Positions 24,430-36,035 of a stretch of 64,000 nucleotides of DNA are shown piece after piece. The first letter of the stretch is position 1. Each line of letters starts with the position of its first letter. Made by a program: the position numbers and the translations under genes. The notes beneath the pieces were generated by a model. The model saw nothing but the letters and a program-made list of their open reading frames with translations, had not been told where the DNA came from and did not search any database. Origin of the DNA: Capitulum mitella (Eukaryota; Arthropoda; Thecostraca; Pollicipedomorpha; Pollicipedidae); contig CP099841.1 in assembly GCA_030062745.1 (NCBI GenBank), forward strand, positions 22,075,398 through 22,139,397, read 5' to 3'.

Positions 24430-26680
24430 TTAACCCTATTCCCTATGATGGGGGGGGGGGATTCAGCAGCCCCCTCCCGTTTTTGCTCGCCATTTCCAAG
24501 GTTTTTGCAGCAGCGCCATGAAATTCGATGGCTTGCCTGTTTACTCTTCCTACGTACTAAATGAGATTTTCATAATTTTATTTCGTTCAGGGGCGGATCC
24601 AGGCTGCGTTTCTGGAAGGCATTGAAGACTTGATTTGGAACTGTTGAGGGTAAAAGGAAAATGGTTGCCAAGAACAGAATTTTTAAGACAGAACAAAAAA
24701 ATTCATTTGAGTGTATTAGCAAATGACTGAGCAAACATGCAAAAAATCGTTGACCTGAGATCACTTAACAAGATCAGGTCCAGGTCAGAAGTCAAAATTT
24801 GGTACTATAAAAAAAATATATTTTTAGCGGTAGTTTTGTTATAAAAAAGCAGAATGTATGTATCTCAGCACAGTATCCTCTACTTGCATTTCAAGCTTCA
24901 GTACTTATCTTTTTTGAAGCTGACATCAGACCGGGTCAAGCAGCTATGACGCGGAATGCCCGCGCGCGTATCCTGTATCACGGCACTCATAAACAGGGCT
25001 TTTAGAAATAAAAAAGACAACTCGGTACTGCCTGGGGTATTTCGCTGCCTTCCTTCGACTGGGTGTTAACGTTCCCCTTTGTCGATCTCAGAAAGTCAGT
25101 CGTCTGATTCGGTCGGTTCAAACGTAAATCGATAGCACCGAACCTTGCTGTCCAATGACATATGCATTTTTTAGTTTTAGGCCGATGATGACGCCAAAGG
25201 TAAGGTAAAACACCCATAAGTGACTATTTTCTTCAAAGTCGCCTTATCGCGATGAAAAGCAGATCAAGACTAAAGTTTGCTTGGCAAATCTCATATTCTA
25301 AAGGCCACCTGACCCAAGGCCATAAAAGATCAAGGTCACAGGTTGGGTTGAATATGACCTCCGTTACGACGTGTCATGCAATAGATGTTTCCTGGTCCGT
25401 TTGACATGGAAATTAAACAAGACACTTTCAAAGAGCCTTGGGTACAAAAAAATCCTTGAACTGGCCCCAGTTATCGTGCACATGCAACATTGCAACAGTG
25501 TGTAATTTCAGACCAAGAGTGTCACGAACATACTAATGACTTCCATCTGACATTTCTGGATGACTCCACAAGTCAGTTTGTCCCAAGTTGCACACTTCCA
25601 CGGAATGCCGCACAACACTGCAAAGACCGATACCTCCAAACCGTTTATCCAAAACCTCAGACAGACGCCACCGATGTACTCGCAAAGCTGAAACCTGCAT
25701 AAAACCACTAAAGGCCAGACTACGAATAAATATTGCAATGTTGCACGGAACTGCTGTGTTAATTGGACATGCGCTTTGCTGCAAGAAAATTCGATAATCT
25801 ATCTGTCCGTATCCAAAAGTCAGCTTTTCGGTTCCCTTCCTCAAATGTATTTTCACTGGACCCGGAAAATCAAAAATATATATTTGACCTAGGATGACTT
25901 AGGGTAAAGTCAGAGAAGCCCATATTGAATTCTAAGGTCATGCTGATATGCAGTACAAGCCACAAGCAGTATTCGTTGTAAAAGCACCGCCAATACGTTG
26001 GTGAAGTAAAATTGAACATCGAATCGCAGGACACGGTCATCTTTATGACGTCATTGAGTCGTGACCTAAGATGATCTTGTTTCCGAATTTCCGTCATTAT
26101 GTGCACAACTGATGTCAAAACAGGCACTGGAAGTTTCAGGACGCTGCTGTTATTCGTTTGGGAAATACCTAAAAAATACGTCAGGGGGTACGCCCCTCCG
26201 TCAACGACGGGTTAAATTATTGGAAACGTTTTCAAATGCTACAAAATGAATCCAAGGTCATTTCATGTGACTTTTAGGCTATCTGAGTACATTTGAGGTC
26301 ACAGGCCATCAGCTGACTTCGTGAACATGCCACCATGACAGTTCTCCTTCTTCATTCCCCTGGTGTCGCTTATGCCAACATGATATGAACCATATAATGC
26401 GATTTGTACGTCTTAAGTATAGAATGACCAGTGAAAACTTATAGAAATATTTCAACATTTAATGTTGATTTAATTTTTCAACAAGAAGTATGCCTACCGT
26501 TTTCCATATACTGTAAACGCCTACGAATTCTTTCAAAATTCTAAACGTATGGGCCGAGATCAGTAAACGTCGGATCAACAACAAGTCCCTCCTCTCCGGG
26601 TTTTTTGCCTCCCTCCATGCATTCCTTACAAAATTTTCAAAATGTCTTTGAATAGAGGTTAATTTTACGTCTTTAAGGAG
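24430..26680 (-). mobile_element. piggyBac-like element, family 1, copy C, interrupted by family 2
   Basis: The left edge (TTAA at 24430-24433, then CCCTATTCCC) is the inverted right end of family 1. Reverse-complement similarity to copy B runs from 24430 to about 25000, stops where a family 2 element sits (about 25024-26215), and resumes at about 26216 with ATTATTGGAAACG, the counterpart of the ATGATTGGAGACG obtained by reverse-complementing copy B near 17780. It can be followed to about 26670 through shared words such as CAAAATTTTCAAAA. The far terminus is decayed. Without the insert the copy would be about 1.05 kb. The 137-codon minus-strand frame at 26459-26872 falls mostly inside it and is not a host gene. 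Confidence 0.75.
25024..26215 (+). mobile_element. piggyBac-like element, family 2, nested copy
   Basis: About 1.19 kb. The right end is GTCAACGACGGG-TTAA (TTAA 26212-26215). The left end is eroded but still reads TGCCTGGGGTATTTCGC, matching TGACTGGGGTATTGCGC at the 47909 copy. The interior follows the other family 2 copies, for example AATCGATAGCACCGAACCTTG (about 25125; here and elsewhere compare AATCGATAGCGCCGAAC near 42130 and 48017). It contains TCAAGGTCA at 25330-25338. It lies inside a family 1 element. No transposase is present. Confidence 0.75.
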
Positions 26681-27107
26681 AGAGGCCGAATAAGCCTTCC
26701 TCATACGGGAATACGTGATAATGTTATGAGTACGGGAGAAGGGTAGAGAAGGTGTCGTCATTGGATACGTGTTTACCAGTCCGTCTGGAATCTTCCTGGT
26801 CAACTTGCAATTTACCAAATTTGAAAAAAAAACTGCAAAAGAGATCGTCACATAATACTGTAACGACTGCATATGTTACGGACTTGGCCACAGTTGTCAC
26901 GTTTTGCAGAACGTTTGTTTTGAATGATAAATACATAGCACCCGAATAAACACAGTCTATTAAAATGTGTGCTAAATGTATTCGATAGCCCTTGCTTCAC
27001 TGTACATGTCTCCATCCTGTCTCACGAACTACTTCCTTTTGTGAGAAAAGATACTGGCGAATACTTTGTCGCATGGTTGGAAGTCATGCTGAAACATGCC
27101 TATGGAG
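26681..27107. other. Short unassigned stretch
   Basis: No gene is recognised. It separates the decayed family 1 copy from the FB-like repeat arrays. Confidence 0.4.
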
Positions 27108-28510
27108 TGGTTTTAGGGCAAAAGTTCGCATCGCAGAAGCTCCTTGGACGAAAGTTCGTCGTGCAGAAGTTCGCCATGTAAAAGCTCGTCTAGGCCAAAA
27201 GTTTGTCTAGGACAAAAGTTCGTCGTGAAAAGGTTCGTCTAGGCGAAAGTTCGTCGATCGTAAAAGTTCGTCGAGGACAGACGTTCGTCGAGGAAAAAGG
27301 TTAATCTTAAAGAAGTTCGTCTAGGATATTCCTCAAGTACAAAGGTTCGTCTGGGACAAAAGTTCTTTTTGCAGAAGTTCGTCTAGGACAAAAGTTTGTA
27401 TGAGGAAAAACTTGTATGCGGCAAAAGCTTGTCTAGGACAAAAGTCCTTCCTTTCGAATCACCACATCATCACAGAAATTTGTCTAAAACAAAAGTTCGT
27501 CAAGGGCAAAAGTTCTTCAAGGACAAGTTTATCTCGCTAATGGAAAAGGTTCGTACTGCAAAAGATTCGTAAGGAAAAGGTTCGTAGGAGAATTCGTAAG
27601 GGAAAAATTCGTAAGGAAAAAGGTTCGAAACCAAAGGTTAGTAAACTTAGGGCTTGTACCGGAAAAAGCTTGCATAGGAAAAGGAGCGAACCTAAAATAG
27701 TAACCTAACCTAACCTCTCTGTTGGACCGAACGAAGGAAAACTACACCCTTTATCGGCCTGCGGCCTCTACTGTCCAGCACCGCGCCTTCGGCGCAAACC
27801 CGGAGCGATTCTTTTCCGATACGAACCTTTGGGTACGAATGTTTTTCCTTACGAGCCTTCTCACTTACGAACGTTTTGCCCACGAACCTTTCCCACACGA
27901 GCCTTTTGCATTTCAGACTTTTTGCGTCACTAACCTTTTCCGATAAGAGCCTTTCACCATACGAACCTCGTGCATACAAAGCTTTGGCTACGAACCTTTT
28001 CCCATACGAATCCTTGACTTACAAACCTTGATCCAGTTACCCAATCACCTGTGACTCGGGTACGTCAATACGGTGCAAAGTGGCTAAAGTTGGATGTGCA
28101 CGCGTTTGAGTGGGACCAGTTCCGGATCCGTCCATGGGTAATCAGAGCCTGATTTACCAGCATGATTCCATTAGCTGTCGTCTGACGGTTGGCAATTTTT
28201 CTTGACTAGAAATATATTGCCCTGAAGGACTTTCGTGCGAGAACCGTATGACACGGACAGTATTTTTTCCTGGACAAACTTTTACCCTAGACGTATTTTT
28301 GGCCCAGATGGACTTTTGTCCTAGACGAACTCTTTCCCAGACGAACTTTTGTCACAGACGAATTTTTGTCCTATACGAACTTTAGCGAGACGAACTTTTG
28401 TCTTAGACGAACTTTTGTTCTGGACGGACTTTGTCCATACGAACTTTCGCGAGACGAACTTTTGCCCTGGACGAACTTTTGTCCGACGAACTTCTGCCTG
28501 AAAACCGTTT
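27108..28510. mobile_element. Foldback (FB-like) element built from short tandem units
   Basis: The left part (about 27115-27690) is an array of degenerate units close to AAAAGTTCGTCTAGGAC. The right part (about 27810-28020 and 28250-28510) carries the same unit inverted, for example GACGAACTTTTGTCCTAGAC. The two halves could therefore pair over several hundred bases. A GC-rich spacer lies at about 27690-27810, and a unique spacer at about 28030-28250 interrupts the right arm. Foldback elements of flies (FB, Galileo) have the same architecture of long inverted ends made of short tandem units. No transposase frame is visible, so it may instead be an inverted minisatellite. Confidence 0.6.
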
Positions 28511-28859
28511 GGAGTCCAAAATATGGATACCGATTCGAGAGCGTTATCATTAATGTGTCCTTACTCGTCAGTGTTATCCACTCATATCTGTCAAATGTAG
28601 AGATAGGAAAGTCAGTTTAAGTGATGCCATGAAAGCTTTCAAACTGATTGCTTCCAATATTCTGTTTGTTTTCACGAAACAAATTCGCACTGAACTGACA
28701 AGAGTGTGCTACTTCTGAAGCGTTCCGGATTTCCAGGAGTGTGACGAAGTCAACCTATTTTTAAGAAAAGCCCGAACTCCTTTCCTTCCTTCCACACTAA
28801 ACGAATTTTCCCTGAGTAGCCATGCCATCTGCGGCTTCCTTGGGATCGTCCTGGGGCCG
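28511..28859. other. Unassigned stretch
   Basis: I see no gene or repeat that I can support. Confidence 0.4.
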
Positions 28860-29225
28860 ATGCTGACTGGTGTCGCAGTCCCACACCACGGCCGCAGCCC
28901 GCGGCGAGCTGAATTTCCTTCCCGAAGCAGGACAAATCAGAGCTGTTACCGCCGCAGCCATGTGCGGGGCGTGGTCGCCCGGCCGCACCGGCCCCACCCG
29001 CGACCACACGGACAGCTTCACGGCCCGTTGGCGCCGACTGTGGCTGGAGGCGTCTCGGCCGCGGGGACCCGGCGGCCGCCCGAGCCGGTCCGGCCGACGG
29101 AGGGGGGGAGCGTGGACGGGGGGCGTGCTGGTTCAGAGAAACTGGACATTACCACCGAAAGATTTGTCGGCGGCCGGCGTCGGACGTTTTAGAACACAGA
29201 GCTCAAAATGGAACGCCCGGCTTCG
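28860..29225. other. CpG-rich island
   Basis: A GC-rich block with many CpG sites and CCGGCGG-type words. The overlapping frames on both strands (up to 120 codons plus, 85 minus) are composition artefacts. It could be a promoter or regulatory island of a gene outside the recognisable sequence. Confidence 0.45.
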
Positions 29226-29802
29226 CCGTTAATCTTCGAATGTCTGTCGATCGTGTGAGGTATTTATGCTCCGCAACGGTTTGACCGAAATTGTGGAACC
29301 AGATCGCAGGAATGGCTCTACGATGCGAATGATTGCAGCCTACAAGCAGCATTCAACACTCATTGATGCGCCGCTGATCTTCCCGTTCTACGTTATGTTC
29401 AAGAATTCGCCGTGGGCATTGTCTTGCCTTGTTTCGTGTAAGTGTGCCGCCCATGTTTGTGAAATGAATAAGCAAAATGAAAGAAAAACATGTTTCGCTT
29501 TTCCGTATTTTTTATAATGTTCTTCATTTCCCTCGTTAAATATCAGACCACAAACTGCTCTATACCTGGACTTAACGCGAACAGATTTTTTGGAAATGGC
29601 GGTTGCACAGCGCACCCCGGTTTCCGGCCGCCGGTCCTGCAGCGCCCGAGCGTCGACTGAGATCGCAGCGTCGCCCAGGCACTGATCCAGCCGCTAGTGT
29701 TGGAGGAGGCAGAAATGGGGTTTTGCCCACACACTTTTCCTTTCTGCGAATTGTAGAGGTGACGTTGCGGCCTGCTAATTCCTGCCAGATGACTTAGCTT
29801 AT

Positions 29803-31074
29803 TTAACCCGGACCAGACTGACAGCCGACGCCGATCACTCTCGCCTGGGGGGAAGGGGCGGTTGACCGCGCCCTCCAACTCACGAACGGCTTGGTCGCAC
29901 GATAAAGATAAGCACACCGCAGGGAAGCTCGTGACAAACAGAGCTCAGAACTGGTCTCAATTCTAGTTTTGGATATTATGTACGCCGTTTACGCCATATA
30001 TAAGTTTCCTCACAGCCACTGCATAAAACCGAGAAGCGACTTGAATCTCAAGGGCTCTGATTAACAAAGTCTCGGTAAGGCACCAATGAATAGGTAAAAG
30101 TCCGCAGATCCTGATACACGCCTCATTTCTCTGATTTGTTTAATATATCCGCCGAAACGTTGAGTTACACTGCGATTTTCGCGGCGCCTGTGCCGGCGGG
30201 CACCATTGCCGAACGCTATATGAAATTAACGGGAACTTATTTAAGCGTTTCTTTACTTTTGCGAAATAAGCCTTTCCATGCATTTCTTGATACATATATT
30301 TCTGAACATATTTTCTTAAACACATATTTGTTGATCCTAGTAGTTCTTGCGGTGGTTTTTCATGCTTAAATTTTGGAAGAAATCATTATTTATAAGTTTA
30401 CATATTTTGCGGGGCTTTATTCGCTAGAGTCTATTTACTTCCAAAACATGTAATTTTTGGAAACTTTTTGAACTTCTTGGTATTAGTCGCAACGGTCTAA
30501 GCTAGTTCTGTCATTTGTAATTCGGTCTGAGTAATTCATCGCCGATTTTGACGGCGGTGCATTTCGGCCTTTAAGAGTTGTTCTTGATCTGGCTTCAGGT
30601 CAATTGCTGGAAGTCATTGATACTTTGTACACTGACGATAATTGGATGTCTGTATCACCCCACGCTAAACATGTTGTAAAAAATATCCGTCAAATTCCGA
30701 AAAAAACGAAAACGCCTCACAGTGGGATTGACCTTCGGTTCGTGACCCGGAAAATTCGGAAACGAAAATCCGAGATAGCAGATTTATTGCATCCATCAGA
30801 ATTTCTAATTCCTGAGAGTTCTGTTGTGATATCATGTTTTCCGAAGAAAGTTGCAGGGAACCAAACTTTTTTGGATATAGGTCCATTTGACTTAACTTAG
30901 ATCAGAGATCTGACTTGACCTGAGGTCAAAACGTTGACACAAGGTGTAAAAATGACCAAGAAAAAGGCACGTAAAGTTTCATGGAGCTGCGTTCGTTTGT
31001 TCTTTTGCAATCTTGGGAAAACCTCGGGTGACGGTCAGCCGCCCCTCGCCCCCCCCCAGTCGGGGACAGGTTAG
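29803..31074 (-). mobile_element. piggyBac-like element, family 3, inverted copy
   Basis: This 1272 bp element begins TTAA-CCCGGACC and ends GTCGGGGACAGG-TTAG, the inverse of TTAA-CCCGTCCCCGAC at 48374. The whole interior is reverse-complementary to 48374-49615. For instance GAAGTCATTGATACTTTGTA at about 30610 corresponds to CAAAGTATCAATGACTTC at about 48806, and CTCACGAACGGCTTGGTCGC at about 29878 corresponds to GCGACCAACCGTTCGTGAG at about 49502. It has no transposase; the 98-codon frame at 30604 is not preserved in the other copy. Confidence 0.85.
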
Positions 31075-31081
31075 ACTTAAA

Positions 31082-31255
31082 AATCACTTAACGGCATATC
31101 TGACGGTCCGAACTTCAGAATCCAACTCGCTGGACGTTTACCCAACAGCCATTGTTTTTCCTCTAGGCCTAGTTAAATGTTTCGGCTACAGGAACAGTCT
31201 CGCGCAAATTTGCATCCCAAAAACTAGAAGACGATTCCGGTTCTCTTAATTACAT
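31082..31255 (+). repeat. Left member of a direct-repeat pair (possible LTR)
   Basis: About 175 bp, beginning AATCACTTA and ending ATTACAT, matching 32611-32786 with roughly three quarters identity by eye. Shared phrases include GTTAAATGTTTCGGCTACAGG against GTTAAATGTTTGGGCTACAGG. It could be a terminal repeat of a small retroelement or a segmental duplication. Confidence 0.6.
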
Positions 31256-32610
31256 CCCCCCGCCCCCCGACATCCCGACGGAGCCAAAGCCATACACCAC
31301 GTGCAGCTCGCGCGCACTGCGCACGTAGACCACGATACAAATCAACCGTACCCTGTTCCCTCTTCCAACAAACAAAGTGATCCCGGTCATAGTATGAGCC
31401 TGCCACGTGAGCTCACACGTGCCAAGCGCACGCGCCCATCTGCACCTCGTCGGGCCGTTATTGCCGGGCCCAAGGGTCAATGTCCCCGCGGTGCGCGGCC
31501 ATCAGCAATTAGTAACAAGTTGCCTGTTTGCAGTGCTCGATAGCTTGTTGTCCATTACCGACGACAGGTCAGCGTAGGCAAGTATTCCTTCAGCCACCTT
31601 CTCCAAAACTCGTCGTCCACCTCTTGTGATCGCCGCCAAACGCTTCTGCTTCCCACGTCGTTCGGTTTGAACAGTCCCAGAGGCAGCGCGTAGGTATGAC
31701 GTCCAAGCAGAATGGAACTGGGACTAATTGCCTCTGGGAACCCGTCGGCTTCTGGGCTGCATCGGGAGCTGCTACCGATTTTCGATCCAATAGGGGAAAC
31801 GCTGTCGACTCCTGATCCGCCTCCAAAGCCGCTTCTTACTCCTGGTCCACTAGGGAAGCCGCTGCCGTCTCCCAGTCCACTCGGGTAGTCGCTGCCGACT
31901 ACCGGTCCACCTCAGGATGTTCTAGGTTCATTAGGGGAGTCGCTGCCGACTCCCGGTCCACTTGGGGAGCCATCGGATTCTCCAAGTCGTAGCTTGGGCA
32001 GCACTGCGTTGTGACACTGAGCACGGCATTGGGCGCTGTTCATGACCGTCAGGTGGGTCTTACTCGCTGGACCCTCTCAGCCCACCTCTCGATGCGGTCT
32101 GCGGTCACGACGCTCTTGCGCAGACGGCTGCCGGGACTGTAGAGAGGAGCGGCGCAAAGGAACGCAATCCGACTGAGCTACATCAACATCTACGCGTCCA
32201 TGCTGGGAATTCCTCTTCTATTCCAGCAGCCACAGTTCCAAAGGGTCGAGTTCAGCATGATCCAAGGCGCACTGCGCCTCCGCCTTAGTCTCCATAACAT
32301 TGATTCCTGCCTGAGCGCGTGCCCGCGTGACACACGTGGTTGCGACTCTCTGTGCCTGCTCGACTTTGAAGCGAGACAATTCTGCTTTCCTCTCTAGTGC
32401 ACTTCTGATGGGTGAGCCGCGGTCGAGCTCGTTTCGTTGATACGGGGACGTCTCTGCCAACTTCACTCCGTGTCTTCAGACCTTAGCCCGCCAGTGCCGA
32501 CACACGAGACGCAGAACTGATTACTCTGTTCGAACGATTAAACGTCGCTGCATTAAAATGTCGTCAAATGTCCAACGATTGATGACAAGCTTTACCTATC
32601 CTGCCCGGAG
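31256..32610. other. Interior between the two direct repeats
   Basis: About 1.35 kb with a GC-richer composition than its flanks and no intact gag or pol motif. It contains the minisatellite at 31795-31985. If the flanking repeats are LTRs, this is a non-autonomous or heavily decayed element. No primer-binding site or polypurine tract can be assigned with confidence. Confidence 0.4.
31795..31985. repeat. Degenerate minisatellite, about 35 bp unit
   Basis: Four to five imperfect units contain GTCGCTGCCGACTCCCGGTC and then CACT(C/T)GGG(G/T)AG. One unit has an extra 15-20 bases near 31915-31935. Confidence 0.7.
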
Positions 32611-32786
32611 AATCACTACACGGCACTTATATTGATGGTCGAAACTTACAAATCCAAATCGCCCAACGTTTACCTAACAACTATTGCGAATTCGCTGGCC
32701 ATAGTTAAATGTTTGGGCTACAGGAAAAGTCTCGCGCAGATTCACACGACATATGTGTAGGATGACTCCAGTTCTGTTGATTACAT
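32611..32786 (+). repeat. Right member of the direct-repeat pair (possible LTR)
   Basis: Partner of 31082-31255 in the same orientation, from AATCACTACACGG to TTACATGG. The level of divergence implies an old insertion or duplication. Confidence 0.6.
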
Positions 32787-34849
32787 GGCCGGGAGGGGCG
32801 ATAATATCCGAACGTAAATTCTCCATTGTCGCGACGAAACTACTGATTGGATCTAAACCAATTTTTCAGGATATCTCCTCCGTGGACTTACGACAGCAAA
32901 AGATCACATCACTATCTCGCTTGGTTGTCGAGTAAATGGCGATTAGATTTCGAAACCGGGTTTGCCGATCCGGGGTCCGCTGTGCAATGAAGCCTCCTGC
33001 GCAAAGTCCAGTACTAGAGAAGTCTGTGATTAAACGTACTGTTGAGACATAATTTGCATGACAAAGCTGTGGTAAGTCCCGATGATGGATATTGGATGGT
33101 TTTCTTGAGGTTGAGCTAATTTCTGTCATTCCAACCGGTGATTCTCGTAAAATAGTTTCTTGCTTAATACGACTTGTTAACTTTGCTAAATATTTAACTT
33201 TGCCTAATATGGGCTAACATTAAAAAGAAGGCATGACTTAGCCAGAAGATGCAGCACAATTAAGGTGAAAATTAAGGAAAAATGTCTCCATTTTGCGGGG
33301 GCAGGAGTCCATTTTCTTCATACATGGGAATGCATTTTGGTTTAAACACACTGCGGAGGTGTCTTCAACGCAGATGAAGTCAGCGTCCATCACATTAACT
33401 CGTCCCGTACCAGTGGTCAGATCCAGGGGGGTTTCACTACCGTACCGGGCCATAGGGAAGCCAATCGCTACCAAATGCTGTCAATGTGACGTCAGCGGCC
33501 GACTGGCCTCGATCGCCATGGAAACGCCGACTCACGCGGGCATGAAGACACTCTATGGTTGCGGATTGCGTCTGTCGCGTAAGTCGCTGGTGGCTTACGT
33601 TGTATGTCACATGTGTTGTGTTATCTGGTGTGGAATATTTAACATTAATTTTGAGGAAAGAAGCAGATGTTTAAAATATGCAAGTGCAGCTTATCAAAAT
33701 CAACAACCGAACGTGGAGACTGCGACAGAGGCGCAGCCAGGATTTTCTTACAGGGAGGGCCCGGAGCCTAGTGAAAACTGAAATCATACGAAACCCGCCT
33801 GTTGGGAAGAGAATGTGCAATGGGTTTTCACAAAAAAACGGGCCTCAAGGGGGCCTCCGAGCCCCTTCTGGCCGCGCCGGTGGACTGCAAGCAGGCGTGG
33901 GGGGGGGATGCGCTCGGGTGATGTGTGGGGCCGTGACCATAGGTGTGAGTACGCTGTACCAATGGGTAGTAATGAATCTACTCTTGTGATAGCGGCGACG
34001 GCCGTTTTTCATATAAACAGCTCGATTAAGGTTTAGTCCTACAGATACGCGTCAAACCAGGTCCTGTCGGTGGCCTTTGTAGTTGTACTACAGGTTACAT
34101 ATTCTGCAATATGTTGGTTTAACAAGACTGGTATATTTCGTGGCCCGGCTTGGCCCGCATGGTCTTGATTATCGTTCGGCGGGTGTAGCGTAAGTGTACG
34201 TGTACGCACATAATCCGCTTTGTCCTGCACAAGTGGGAAGTGGTGAGATGATTGCAATACATTGCTTTGACGGACGCACTATGAAGTTTTCATTAAGCTT
34301 TGCCGACACTTGGGAGCATGGAGCTTTCCAATTAGTAGTGTTATGATTGGCATATAATTGATTTCCCATTTCCTAACTCAGATTTGTCCTTTGTTGTAAT
34401 CCTTAACGTCGGGCCAACTGGCCGCCACTGTGACTGCTGATGTCGGGCTGCCGCGTGGAAACATGGCACGTGGGGCCAAGTGACCACCGCTGTGTGGCCG
34501 CCGCCGTGGACGAAATCAACCGCCAGTCCGGGGTAGAGCCGGCGGTGCGTAACGTCTGAAGCCTTTTCGGTAAAACTTGTAGGAATGAACAATCTTAAAG
34601 TAAACGGTGAATCCAGGTTTATTCTACCAGCAATATTTCCTTTTCAGTAAGAAAATAATTTTAGACGCATGACGCATACAAATAGTTTCTAACTTCTAGT
34701 CGATTCGTCAGTCATCGCGGTTTTCAGAATCCTAAACAGCGCTGAGTACGGTCTGACCAATCCGGGTGGAGTTGACCAGTGACGTCATCATCGGCTCTGA
34801 GTAGACGTAAGCAAATGGTATGTTGACCTTACCTCCCATATACGGCCTT
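32787..34849. other. Mostly unique DNA, no recognised gene
   Basis: A 162-codon plus-strand frame at 33293-33781 contains scattered Cys residues but no known domain. It includes a CRE-type TGACGTCA at 33487-33494 followed about 25 bases later by CGCCATGGAAAC, half of an RFX X-box. From about 33727, GGCGCAGCCAGGATTTT plus G-rich sequence looks like the end of a dispersed repeat. Confidence 0.4.
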
Positions 34850-36035
34850 GGTCAAATCCACCTTCCCCGTACCAGAGGGGAGGGGTGTTTCAACACCTGT
34901 AATCCGCTAACCCTCTAACTCGCGAACCACGCATTACAGAAGAAAGGAACATACATCACTGGAAAGCACTTGAACAGTAGAGGTCCAGACTAGCAACATT
35001 TGGAAAATTGCGCAAAATTTTAGGGAAATATAATCAATAATCTCAAAAAAGAGTTTTGTTACTTCTTAATAGGTCAGCAACTAACCCATACTTTGCCTAA
35101 AATTATGCATTACACGACGGCTAATAACACGCTAAACGACCTTTCTAAATAATGCTACCTCTTTTGTCCTTCGGTGCTTGTCAGGTCAGGTTTTTGCCAT
35201 TGCTCCAAAATGGTAAATCTGCAAAATGTGCATCCTCTTTTCATCTTACTGATGAGCATTTTTTGTTGCTAATTTACATTTGAGAGGGTGCTTATAAGAT
35301 GTCATACCACACTATAGATACCCAAACAACGAATTCAGGTTGAACCAAAGGTCAGATGAGGTCAACTAAGGTCAAATTTTCGGATGATAGGAATCGAAAA
35401 ATTCAAAGTTTTATCGGGGTGTACGTGGCAAGTGGAATACTTTTTCACGGTTAAGAAAGGGTCAGTGGAAACCAAGAGAAGTCATATGAAGTCACCAGCC
35501 AGTGGTCTCCGACGCCACGTGAAGCGTCTGCCGTGAGGAGGAATAAGAAAAGTGCACATGACCATGGAGAAATTTTCGTTTAATGGAATCATGTTCTCGC
35601 AATTTCTCTCTAGCATTGTTTTTATACATTGCACTGACCCCTTCACAACAAAATTTCTAGTGTCCTGCTCAGGTCAAAAGGGGTCATTGACCTCGGAAAA
35701 CCTTTAGTGACCTTGTTTTGCCCCACAGCGCGAGATAGGATTATTTTGGGTCATAAATTCGAATTTAGCGCGTTTTAAATTTGTGAAGCTGCAAATTACT
35801 AATTCTGGCCAAAAGTTTAGGTTTATAACATGCTTCCTTACTTGTGGGCCATGACTAGGGCTAAGGTCGCCGGTGCTCTGGTAACATGGTAGTGCATGTG
35901 AGGGTTCATATTAATGGTAATATTTAAGCATCGCAATCGCGTTAAAATCCGGTCAAATTTAAACAAAGTTTCAAAGAGGGGCTTAAAATGACCTGGCCAG
36001 TCTCGTGAACTTTCCGACCCGGCGAAGGTTAAGCT
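34850..36035. repeat. Possible diverged TTAA-type element, related to family 3
   Basis: CCCTCTAACTCGCGAACC near 34910 resembles CCCTCTAACTCACGAACG of family 3 (inverted copy), and the next phrases (GGAAAGCACTTGAACAGTAG) keep the same order as GGAAAGCTTGTGACGAGTGG there. The region carries many AGGTCA/TGACCT hexamers (for example around 35347-35373 and 35669-35714). The right limit is uncertain; a TTAA occurs at about 36032. No coding frame is visible. Confidence 0.4.

Noticed and set aside
26459..26872. 137-codon minus-strand frame with plausible protein composition
   Set aside because: About half of it aligns by eye with the inverted left portion of the family 1 transposon, which is not open in copy B.
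27691..27716. AACCTAACCTAACCT, resembling the arthropod telomere repeat TTAGG
   Set aside because: Only about three units; it lies at the edge of the FB-like arrays and is too short to call interstitial telomeric DNA or to identify the phylum.
33293..33781. 162-codon plus-strand frame
   Set aside because: No known domain, no splice context that I can defend, and its end runs into a G-rich dispersed repeat-like segment.
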